Below, in pieces: positions 16,294 through 23,316 of a DNA stretch of 64,000 nucleotides (position 1 is its first letter; every line of letters begins with the position of its first letter). Origin of the DNA: Streptomyces sp. NRRL S-340 (GTDB taxonomy: Bacteria; Actinomycetota; Actinomycetes; Streptomycetales; Streptomycetaceae); contig NZ_JOIY01000044.1 in NCBI RefSeq assembly GCF_000720185.1, forward strand, positions 1-64,000. Direction: 5' to 3'. The translations under genes were made by a program, and so were the position numbers. The notes below the pieces were generated by a model. The model worked only from the letters and a program-made list of their open reading frames with translations. It searched no databases and had not been told where the DNA came from.

Positions 16294-17829
16294 ATGGGGG
16301 AGACGTCAGGGGCGGGGCCGGACTTCCGGACGACGGGCGGCCGTGTGCGCGGCAGACGGCCGGCCGACGGCGTGGTGGCGGTCCTCGGCATCCCGTACGC
16401 CGCCCCGCCCTTCGGTCCTCACCGTTTCCGGGGCCCGCGGGCCGCCCCCGGCTGGAGCGGGACACGTGACGGCACGGACTTCGGGCCCGTCGCTCCGCAG
16501 TCGGCGCGGCTGCCCGGCGCGCCGGTGTGGCGCCCCGGCGACGAGGACGTGCTCACCGTCAACGTGTGGGCGCCGCAGGAACGGCAGGGCGCCGGCCCGC
16601 TGCCGGTGCTGTTCTGGATCCACGGCGGCGCCTACACCTTCGGCTCCTCCGCCCAGCCCGACTACGACGGCGCCGCGCTCGCCCGTGCCGGGCTCGTCGT
16701 GGTCAGCTGCAACTACCGGATCGGCTTCGAGGGGTTCGGCCATGTGCCGGGATTCCCGGACAACCGCGGGCTCCTCGACCAGGTGGCGGCTCTGCGCTGG
16801 GTGCGGGAGAACATCGCCGCTTTCGGCGGTGACCCCGCCGCCGTCACGGTCGCCGGGCACTCCTCCGGAGCGGGCTCGGTCGCCTGTCTGATGGCCATGG
16901 AGCAGGCGCGCGGGTTGTTCCGCGGGGCCATCGCCCACAGCGTGCCCAGCGCCTTCTTCACCCCTGCCGTCGCCGCCGCGGTCACGTCGAGGATCGCGGG
17001 CGAGGCCGGTGTCGCCCCGACGGCCGAGGGCCTGCTCTCCGCCTCGCCGCGGCGCCTGGTGGCGGCCTGCGACGAGGTCGCCCGGCAGTGCGCGGACGAT
17101 CCCGCGACGGCGGTGCAGGCGTACGAGCCGGTGCTCTTCCAGCCCGTCCTCGACGGCGAGGTGCTGCCCGTCGACCCGCTCCGCGCGCTCGCCACCGGAG
17201 CCTGCCGCGACGTCGGCCTCCTGGTGTGCCACGCCCTGGAGGAGTACTGGTTCCTGCACGAGATCGCGGGCGTGCGGGAGGTCACCTCCGAGTCAGCACT
17301 CCTGGAGTTCGCCGCGGCTCTCGGCCTCCCCGCCCGGCTGGTCGCCGGGTACCGCGCGCTCAGGCCCGGCGCGCCGGTCCTCGACCGGTACCTCGCGCTC
17401 TTCGGCGACGCCCGTTTCGGCGAGTACAGCAGCCGGCTCGCCGAGCACCACGCGCGCGCCGGCGGACGGGCGTACCTCTCCCGTTTCGCCCGCAGGCGCC
17501 GCACGCCGGATGGCGAGACCCGGCCCTGGCACACCGCCGACGTCCCTTTCGCGTTCGGCAACCTGGACGCGGAGGGCGCCGCCTTCCTCGTCGGCGCCGT
17601 CCCGGACGACGAGGACCGTGCCCTGTCCCGGCGGATGCTGCGCGCATGGGCGGACTTCGCGGCCCGCGGCGACCCGGGCTGGCCCGCGGTCACCGCCGAG
17701 GCCACCTTGGTGAAGGCCTGGGCCGTCCCGGACGACCACCTGACCGATGACGCCGCTTGCGGTGTACGCGCCCTGTGGCGGGGAGTCCCGTTCGGGCCGT
17801 ACGAGGCCTCGCCCGCCGCGGGACGCTGA
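16294..17829 (+). CDS. Type B carboxylesterase
   Basis: This gene encodes 511 residues. It shows the oxyanion-hole motif WIHGGAYTFGS, the nucleophile elbow AGHSSGAGS (Ser near residue 193), GIPYAAPPFG near the N-terminus, FGGDP and a C-terminal WHTADVPFAFGN segment containing the catalytic His. These are all features of the carboxylesterase/para-nitrobenzyl-esterase family. There is no signal peptide, so it is probably cytosolic. ATG 16294 is chosen for GGGAGG 10 nt upstream; GTG 16276 with GGGGA is an alternative adding six residues. It follows the erythromycin-esterase gene on the same strand, behind the hexamer repeat tract. Confidence 0.88.
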   Translation: MGETSGAGPDFRTTGGRVRGRRPADGVVAVLGIPYAAPPFGPHRFRGPRAAPGWSGTRDGTDFGPVAPQSARLPGAPVWRPGDEDVLTVNVWAPQERQGAGPLPVLFWIHGGAYTFGSSAQPDYDGAALARAGLVVVSCNYRIGFEGFGHVPGFPDNRGLLDQVAALRWVRENIAAFGGDPAAVTVAGHSSGAGSVACLMAMEQARGLFRGAIAHSVPSAFFTPAVAAAVTSRIAGEAGVAPTAEGLLSASPRRLVAACDEVARQCADDPATAVQAYEPVLFQPVLDGEVLPVDPLRALATGACRDVGLLVCHALEEYWFLHEIAGVREVTSESALLEFAAALGLPARLVAGYRALRPGAPVLDRYLALFGDARFGEYSSRLAEHHARAGGRAYLSRFARRRRTPDGETRPWHTADVPFAFGNLDAEGAAFLVGAVPDDEDRALSRRMLRAWADFAARGDPGWPAVTAEATLVKAWAVPDDHLTDDAACGVRALWRGVPFGPYEASPAAGR

Positions 17830-17938
17830 GGGGAACGCCCGCCGTCACGCGGTGTACGCGCCAGGAGGACACCTGGGGTCCGGTCCGGCGGGCCGGGCGG
17901 GTCCCGGCGGCCCGCGCCACCGGACGGCCGGGTCCGCT

Positions 17939-18307
17939 TCAGCGCCGGGCCAGCGCCAGCACGCTCAGACCGAACATCAGGACACCCAGGGGGAGATGGA
18001 CCGACGGGACGTGCGCGATGCCCAGCACCACCTGCACCGAGGCGAGGACGAGGAATCCCGAGGCCTGCCACACCGGGCGGGACGAGCCGCCGCCCGGCTT
18101 CCACGCCAGTACCGCCGCCAGCACGTACAGCATCGACGCCCCGTACATCACACGGGCCCCGACGCTGTGCAGCGTCTCCCCGTAGGACGCGGTCAGCAGC
18201 AGCCCGGCGGAGACCGCCTGGAGGAAGATGGTCAGGGTCTGCAGGGCGATTGCGGCCTGCACGAACGAAGAGCCGCGGCGTGCTTCCGTCGTCACTTCAG
18301 TGGCCAT
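17939..18307 (-). CDS. Small four-helix membrane protein of unknown function
   Basis: This gene encodes 122 residues with four hydrophobic helices (about 16-38, 50-66, 82-100 and 105-120) and a short Thr/Glu-rich N-terminus. I do not recognise a named family; it resembles small DoxX-like or generic actinobacterial membrane proteins. It is divergent from the sigJ-like sigma gene with a 101-bp gap. That arrangement suggests it is a target or partner of the sigma factor. Confidence 0.65.
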   Translation of the reverse strand: MATEVTTEARRGSSFVQAAIALQTLTIFLQAVSAGLLLTASYGETLHSVGARVMYGASMLYVLAAVLAWKPGGGSSRPVWQASGFLVLASVQVVLGIAHVPSVHLPLGVLMFGLSVLALARR

Positions 18308-18330
18308 GTCACAGTCCCCTTTTCCGCCCT
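18307..18330 (+). promoter_or_regulatory. Possible ECF41-type promoter
   Basis: TGTCACA at 18307-18313 matches the -35 element I recall for ECF41/SigJ promoters and lies upstream of the sigma gene. A matching CGTC -10 is not clear (CTCGGG at the right distance), so this is weak. It overlaps the start of the divergent membrane-protein gene. Confidence 0.25.
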
Positions 18331-18408
18331 CGGGCAGTGGATCGATAAGGTCTCACCAGCCCGACGACGCGGGCCCGCGAAAGGTAAGGCGAGGGGGCGG
18401 CCGCGAGC

Positions 18409-19326
18409 ATGGGGACTGTCGGGACCGGTGGGGACGGGACAGCCGGCGAGCGCCGCCGGCTGATCAACGTCGCCTACCGGCTGCTCGGATCGGTGACCGA
18501 GGCCGAGGACGCCGTGCAGGACGCCTACGCACGCTGGTACGGGCTGCCACGCAGCCGGCAGGAGGAGATCCTGTCCCCCGGCGCCTGGCTGACCACGGTG
18601 ACCGGCCGCATCTGCCTGGACCTGCTCGGCTCGGCGCGGGCCCGCCGTGAACGCTACGTCGGCGCGTGGCTCCCCGAGCCGCTGCCCGACCGCGGTGAGT
18701 GGGTCCACGCGGGCGGCACCGGCGCCGCCGGCCCCGCGGACCCCGCCGACCAGATCGTCCGCGACGAGTCGGTGACCATGGCCTTCCTCGTCGTCCTGGA
18801 GTCGATGACGCCCGCCGAGCGGGTGGCGTTCGTCCTGCACGACGTCTTCCGGTACCCGTTCGCCGAGATCGCCGGCGTGCTGGACCGGTCCCCGGCGGCC
18901 TGCAAGCAACTGGCGGCCTCCGCCCGGCGGCGGGTGAGCGCCGCCCGCACTCCGGTGACGGCGCCCGGACAGGCCGACGTGGTACGGCACGTCAAAGAGG
19001 CCTGGCAGACCAAGGACATCGCCGCGCTCATCGGTGTGCTCAACCCGGCTGCCGTGATGACCGCCGACGGCGGCGGCATGGCCGGCGCCGTCCTGCGCCC
19101 GGTCGAGGGCGGCGCGCGCATCGCCCAGTACATGGTCGCCATCGCCGACCGGGCCCCGGGCCTCGAACTCCTGGAGCGGTCGGTCAATGGCACGCCGGGG
19201 CTGGTGGCCGTCCGGGAGGGCGCCGTCATGACCGTGGCCTCGTTCGACGTCGTGGACGGGCGCGTCACGCGGATCTGGGTCGTCCGCAACCCGGAGAAAC
19301 TGCGGCCGTGGCCGGCGCAGGGGTAG
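18409..19326 (+). CDS. sigJ: SigJ-type (ECF41) RNA polymerase sigma factor
   Basis: This gene encodes 305 residues. Sigma region 2 (about 15-80) includes AYRLLGSVTEAEDAVQDAYARW. Region 4 (about 125-175) includes MTPAERVAFVLHDVFRYPFAEIAGVL. A fused SnoaL-like domain follows (about 185-300), with the DGGG motif and terminal VVRNPEKL that characterise ECF41, in which the C-terminal domain acts as an internal anti-sigma switch. Usual ECF41 partners (carboxymuconolactone decarboxylase, oxidoreductase or epimerase) are not adjacent; the divergent small membrane protein takes that place. ATG 18409 is chosen because it opens just before region 2. Confidence 0.9.
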   Translation: MGTVGTGGDGTAGERRRLINVAYRLLGSVTEAEDAVQDAYARWYGLPRSRQEEILSPGAWLTTVTGRICLDLLGSARARRERYVGAWLPEPLPDRGEWVHAGGTGAAGPADPADQIVRDESVTMAFLVVLESMTPAERVAFVLHDVFRYPFAEIAGVLDRSPAACKQLAASARRRVSAARTPVTAPGQADVVRHVKEAWQTKDIAALIGVLNPAAVMTADGGGMAGAVLRPVEGGARIAQYMVAIADRAPGLELLERSVNGTPGLVAVREGAVMTVASFDVVDGRVTRIWVVRNPEKLRPWPAQG

Positions 19327-19391
19327 GGGAGCCGGTTCCCCGTCCCGGCCCTGTGCCGCCTCGGCCCCCGGCCGCGCCCTCGGCCAGGCCC

Positions 19392-19919
19392 TCAGCCGCG
19401 CCCCGGGCCCCGGCTCCCCTCCGCGGTCCCGGCTCCGTCCACGTCCACGTCTTCGAACAGCGCGTGCATCGCGCCGAGGACGCGCAGACAGGCGTCGACG
19501 TCCGCCATGCTCAGACCACCGTCCACCCGGCGCAGCAGGGCGTGTTCGCGAGCCCGTACCGCGCCGATCGCCGTGCGGCCCTCGTCGGTCAGCTCGATGA
19601 GCGAGGAGCGGCGGTGCGCGGGGTTGGCGACGCTGCGCACCAGGCCGCAGCGCGCCGCGTCGTTCACCATGCGCTGCACGAACTGCCGGCTGAGCGCCTG
19701 CGCCCGCCCCATCTGAGGCACCGTCATCGGTCCGCCGGTGCGCAGGAGATCGAGCACCGCGCGCACCCCGACCGACAGGCCGGCGTCCGGCGCTGCCTGT
19801 TCCACCTTGCGGTGGACCCGCCGGTAGAGCGGGCCGACCAGGTCGAAGACCTCCGTGAGGCGCTCGGCCAGCTCGTCCGGGGAGGGCGCGGCGGGGGCCG
19901 CGGTGCGTTCGTCCGCCAT
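19392..19919 (-). CDS. MarR-family regulator
   Basis: This gene encodes 175 residues. The winged helix (about 50-130) includes LSVGVRAVLDLLRTGGPMTVPQM, the recognition helix LSRQFVQRMVNDAARCGLV and the wing PAHRRSSLIELTDEG, as in MarR. Flanking helices give the dimer interface. It is divergent from the hydrolase/isochorismatase operon with a 57-bp gap holding two copies of an operator, so it probably represses both itself and that operon and responds to a small ligand. A Glu/Gly-rich tail ends the protein. Confidence 0.9.
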   Translation of the reverse strand: MADERTAAPAAPSPDELAERLTEVFDLVGPLYRRVHRKVEQAAPDAGLSVGVRAVLDLLRTGGPMTVPQMGRAQALSRQFVQRMVNDAARCGLVRSVANPAHRRSSLIELTDEGRTAIGAVRAREHALLRRVDGGLSMADVDACLRVLGAMHALFEDVDVDGAGTAEGSRGPGRG

Positions 19920-19929
19920 GGCTTCATCA

Positions 19930-19977
19930 TGACACCCCGGTTGCCAAGGTGCGGGGGAACTGACACCTTGGTTGTCA
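19930..19977. promoter_or_regulatory. Two tandem MarR operator copies
   Basis: TGACACCCCGGTTGCCA (19930-19946) and TGACACCTTGGTTGTCA (19961-19977) differ at three positions and are spaced 31 bp, three helical turns, so a dimer could sit on the same face twice. The second copy has TGACA/TGTCA dyad ends and overlaps the hydrolase start codon. It fills nearly the whole divergent gap. Confidence 0.7.
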
Positions 19978-20801
19978 TGAGCGCCGATCTCTCAGCCGTT
20001 CCGATCCGTTCACTGCAGATTGCCGGAGGCCGTCTCGCCTACCGGGAGGCGGGTTCCGGGCCGCCCCTGGTTCTCCTGCACGGCGGCTTCCTCGACCACC
20101 GCATGTGGGCGGAGCAGATCCGGGCGTTCGCCCCGCGCCACCGGGTCATCGCCTTCGACGCCCGCGGACACGGCGGCTCGGACAACGCGACCGGCCCGTA
20201 CCGGCTCGCCGACGACGTCGCCGCGCTGCTGCACGCCCTGGACGCCGCCCCGGCCGTGCTCGTCGGCGTCTCGATGGGCGGTGCCACCGCAGTCGACTGC
20301 GCGCTGGAACACCCGGACCTGGTCCGTGCGGTCGTCGTCAGCGGCGTCGGCACGAGCGAGCCCGTCTTCGAGGACCCGTGGGCGCTGGACGTCCTCGCCG
20401 CCGAGGAGCGGGCGCTGGCCGCGGGCGACGTGGCCGGCTGGGCCGACGCGTTCCAGCGTTTCACCGCCGGTCCGCACCGCGACCCGGCCCATGTCGATGC
20501 CGACGTCCTGCGCAGGGTGCGGGAGATGGCACTCGGCACGCTCGGCAAGCACACGGCGGGTGAGCCGGACCACCGGGTGCCGGTCACGTCCACCTGGGAG
20601 CGGGCGTCCGGTATCACGGTGCCCGTGTGCGCGGTCAACGGCGCGCTGGACGCACCGGACCACCTCGCCATGGCCGACCGTCTGGTGGAACTCGTCCCCG
20701 ACGGACGCACCACCGCCGTGCCGGACGCGGCGCACTACCCGAACATGGAGCATCCGGCCCGCTTCGACGCCGAACTGACCTCTTTCCTGGAGACCGTGTG
20801 A
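19977..20801 (+). CDS. Alpha/beta-hydrolase
   Basis: This gene encodes 274 residues. It has the oxyanion-hole motif LLHGGF, the nucleophile elbow VGVSMGGA (Ser near residue 99), and the C-terminal AAHYPNMEHP with the catalytic His. The acid is probably in the NGALDAPDH segment. The overall plan is that of the esterase/3-oxoadipate-lactonase-like group. ATG 19977 lies inside the second MarR operator copy and lacks a strong ribosome-binding site, so the message may be leaderless or nearly so. Its stop overlaps the GTG of the isochorismatase gene. Confidence 0.87.
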   Translation: MSADLSAVPIRSLQIAGGRLAYREAGSGPPLVLLHGGFLDHRMWAEQIRAFAPRHRVIAFDARGHGGSDNATGPYRLADDVAALLHALDAAPAVLVGVSMGGATAVDCALEHPDLVRAVVVSGVGTSEPVFEDPWALDVLAAEERALAAGDVAGWADAFQRFTAGPHRDPAHVDADVLRRVREMALGTLGKHTAGEPDHRVPVTSTWERASGITVPVCAVNGALDAPDHLAMADRLVELVPDGRTTAVPDAAHYPNMEHPARFDAELTSFLETV

Positions 20802-21631
20802 CCAGCGACCGTCCGATCGATGACCGTACGGCTGACGGCCCTGGGACCGAAGGCCGTTCGGCCGAAGACGGTTCGGCCGAAGACGGTTCGCCTGACGACC
20901 GCCCGGCCAACGACCGTGTGCACGCAGAGGGTTCGCCTGACGACCGGGTGACCGGCGGCCGTCCGAGCGAGGACCACGCGATCAACGACCGTCCGGATGA
21001 CGGCCGTTCGTCCGGAGACCGCGTGCCCGCTGACCGTAGGACCGGCGGTGGTACGACTGACGGCGGCCGTACGAGCAGCGCCCTCCTCGTGATGGACGTC
21101 CAGCGGGCCGTCGTGGACCTCGCCGACGACGGCTCGGGCTACCTGTCGCGTCTGCGCCGGGCCATCGACGCCGCCCGGGCCGCCGGCATCCCCGTGATCT
21201 ACGTGGTCATCGCCCTGCGCCCGGGCTTCCCGGAGGTCGGCCCGCGCAACCGGGCCCTCACCGCCGTGGCGCGCGCCGGGCTCCACGTCGAGGGAGACCC
21301 CGGCACGGCCATCCACCCCGACGTCGCGCCCCTGCCCGGCGAGGTGGTGGTCACGAAGAGACGGGCGAGCGCGTTCTCGGGCAGCGATCTCGACGTGGTG
21401 CTCAGGGCGCGCGGCATCGACAGCCTCGTCCTCACCGGCATCGCCACCAGCGCCGTCGTGCTGCACACCCTGTGCCAGGCCAACGACCTGGACTTCGGCC
21501 TCACCGTCCTCGCCGACGCCTGCCTGGACCTCGACGCCGAGGTCCACCGGTTCCTCACCGAGAAGCTGTTCCCCCAGTGGGCGGACGTCGTCAGCGTCGA
21601 GGAGTGGGCCGGGGGCGTGACTCCCAGGTAG
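20798..21631 (+). CDS. Isochorismatase-family hydrolase with repetitive N-terminal extension
   Basis: This gene encodes 277 residues if started at GTG 20798 (GTGA overlap with the hydrolase stop). The isochorismatase core (about 92-275) has LLVMDVQ with the conserved Asp, VVTKRRASAFSGSDLD with the Lys, and TGIATSAVVLHT. In that last motif the cysteine position of cysteine hydrolases is Val, so catalysis by the usual Cys route is not expected. The first ~90 residues are an Asp/Arg/Gly repeat (units like PDDRP) encoded by degenerate repeats. The enzyme core alone matches normal family length (~185). A start inside the repeat cannot be excluded. Confidence 0.82.
   Translation: MTSDRPIDDRTADGPGTEGRSAEDGSAEDGSPDDRPANDRVHAEGSPDDRVTGGRPSEDHAINDRPDDGRSSGDRVPADRRTGGGTTDGGRTSSALLVMDVQRAVVDLADDGSGYLSRLRRAIDAARAAGIPVIYVVIALRPGFPEVGPRNRALTAVARAGLHVEGDPGTAIHPDVAPLPGEVVVTKRRASAFSGSDLDVVLRARGIDSLVLTGIATSAVVLHTLCQANDLDFGLTVLADACLDLDAEVHRFLTEKLFPQWADVVSVEEWAGGVTPR
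20810..21070. repeat. Degenerate in-frame repeats (GACCGT.. / GGTTCGGCCGAAGAC)
   Basis: The repeats include two tandem copies of GGTTCGGCCGAAGAC near 20850-20885 and many variants of CGACCGTCCG. They code for the low-complexity N-terminus of the isochorismatase-family protein. Confidence 0.6.
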
Positions 21632-21649
21632 CGCCGGCAGCAGCGGCGA

Positions 21650-21717
21650 CCGTGACGCGACGCGTCGGGCAGGGCGTCCGTGTCTTCCGGACGACCTGCC
21701 CGCGAGAGGCGTCACGG
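21650..21717. terminator. Nested long hairpin directly upstream of the phosphotransferase gene
   Basis: Three nested stems pair: CCGTGACGC/GCGTCACGG (21650-21658, 21709-21717), CGGGCAGG/CCTGCCCG (21666-21673, 21695-21702) and CGTCCG/CGGACG (21675-21680, 21688-21693). It ends 15 bp before ATG 21733, so it could terminate the preceding operon or sequester the start of the next gene. Confidence 0.6.
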
Positions 21718-21732
21718 CTACTGTTGCCCGGC

Positions 21733-22722
21733 ATGACGGGCAACGGGGCGGGCACCAGCGGCACGGGCACCACCGGCACCACCGGCGCAGAAACCACCGA
21801 TACGGACATCGCCGATACGGACATCGCCGATCCGGAGATCACCGAGGAACTGGTCCGGGCTCTGCTGCGGGAGCAGCACCCCGACCTGGCGGACCTCCCC
21901 GTGAAGCTGGGAGCACGTGGCTGGGACAACCAGGTGTGGAGGCTCGGCGACGACCTCGCCGTACGGCTTCCCTGGGCGACGCGGTCCGCGGACGCGCTGC
22001 TGCGCAAGGAGCACACGTGGCTGCCCGTCCTCGCCCCGCACCTTCCGCTGCGCGTTCCCCTCCCGCAGCGCCTCGGTGAGCCCTCCCAACGGTTCCCGCG
22101 GCCCTGGCTCGTCACCACCTGGGTACCGGGCGAACCCGCCGACCGCGCCCCCGCGACGCGCGCCGCGCAGGCGGCCGTCACCTTGGCCGGCTTCCTGACC
22201 GCCCTCCACCGTCCCGCCCCCGAGGAGGCGCCGGCGGGCCGGGACCGCGGTGGCCCGCTGGCCGCCACCGCCGGGCACCTCACCCGGCAACTCGCCTCGG
22301 CCACCGAACTGGGGCTGGTGCGCGACCCGGACGCCGTCCGCGCGGTCTGGGAGGACGCCGCCACCGCACCCGAGTGGACAGGCCCCCGGCTCTGGCTCCA
22401 CGGCGACCTGCACCCGGCCAACGTCCTGACGGCGAACGGCACGTTCTGCGGTGTGATCGACTTCGGCGATCTCTTCGCCGGTGACCCGGCCTGCGACCTC
22501 GCCGCCGCGTGGGTCCTGCTGCCGGACGGCTCGGCTCGCCTCTTCCATGAGGCGTACCGGCCGGGTCCGGACGCCGCGACCCTCCGCCGCGCCCGCGGGT
22601 GGGCCGTACTGCGTGCCCTCAGCGCCCTGCACATCGGTCACGCCGGTGTCCAGGGCCACCCCGGAGGGAAGCCCACCTGGGGCCCGCCGGCCCACGCCGC
22701 ACTACGACGCCTCACCGCGTAG
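21733..22722 (+). CDS. Aminoglycoside phosphotransferase (APH)-fold kinase
   Basis: This gene encodes 329 residues. The kinase-like fold has the catalytic loop LWLHGDLHPANVL near residue 220 and the metal motif GVIDFGDLFAGDPACDLA near 240. The N-lobe has LAVRLPW, and FPRPWLVTTWVPG forms the hinge. The family phosphorylates aminoglycosides, macrolides or primary metabolites; the substrate is not evident here. The first ~40 residues are Gly/Thr then DTDIAD repeats, a low-complexity extension. ATG 21733 has a GCCCGG upstream rather than a clear ribosome-binding site, and a strong hairpin ends 15 bp before it. Confidence 0.87.
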   Translation: MTGNGAGTSGTGTTGTTGAETTDTDIADTDIADPEITEELVRALLREQHPDLADLPVKLGARGWDNQVWRLGDDLAVRLPWATRSADALLRKEHTWLPVLAPHLPLRVPLPQRLGEPSQRFPRPWLVTTWVPGEPADRAPATRAAQAAVTLAGFLTALHRPAPEEAPAGRDRGGPLAATAGHLTRQLASATELGLVRDPDAVRAVWEDAATAPEWTGPRLWLHGDLHPANVLTANGTFCGVIDFGDLFAGDPACDLAAAWVLLPDGSARLFHEAYRPGPDAATLRRARGWAVLRALSALHIGHAGVQGHPGGKPTWGPPAHAALRRLTA

Positions 22723-23316
22723 CTGCGCGGGTGAACAGCACCCTGGCGGCTGGCGGAAGGACCAGCCGCACCGCTCGCTGCCGGGCGACGCCTAACCGAC
22801 CGGCCTTCGGGCGGACGCTGCCGCCGGCTTCCCGGGGCGGCTCCCCGTACGGCCGGCGCCTCGAGAAGACCGCCCTGGGTGTCGTCGTACCCACCCGGCC
22901 CGTCGCCGATCTCTGCCGCCAGGCCTGGCAGCGGGCCCTGGGCGGGGACGGACCCCGTCTGGACGAAACCCGCCCGGAGGAGACCGGCGTACCGCGCCCG
23001 CGCGAGCGCCGAAGCCGCCCCTGAGCCTGCCGTGCGCTGTGAGCACCGCGCGGGAGGCGCCGGCCGGGCTCGGACCTCCGGACGGGCGTCCGGACGGAGT
23101 GGGCGCCCGGCCCCGGCGTCCGGTCCTGGCGCGCGGCCCCGGCGCCCGGCCCCGGCGTCCGGCACGCTCGCGCGCCGCGTCGACGAGGGTTCCGTCGCCT
23201 CGCGGTGATGTGATGCTTCTGCGAAGGCCTCCCCCCGCCGCTCCCCGGGCCCGGCCGCCGGTGCGTTCCCGTTCCGTATGGTGGTCCGTGAAACGCTGGG
23301 CGACCGAGGGGGGCAC
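22723..23316. other. Intergenic region without a supportable gene
   Basis: This 594-bp stretch has only composition-driven frames. Around 23101-23162 lies a degenerate GGCGCCCGGCCCCGGCGTCC repeat. The last ~90 bp before 23317 are less GC-rich and probably carry the kinase promoter. I find no hairpin strong enough to call. Confidence 0.45.

Noticed and set aside
16094..16465. Minus-strand frame with a Ser-Ala repeat
   Set aside because: The translation of the 6-bp repeat tract; no start context and it overlaps the carboxylesterase start.
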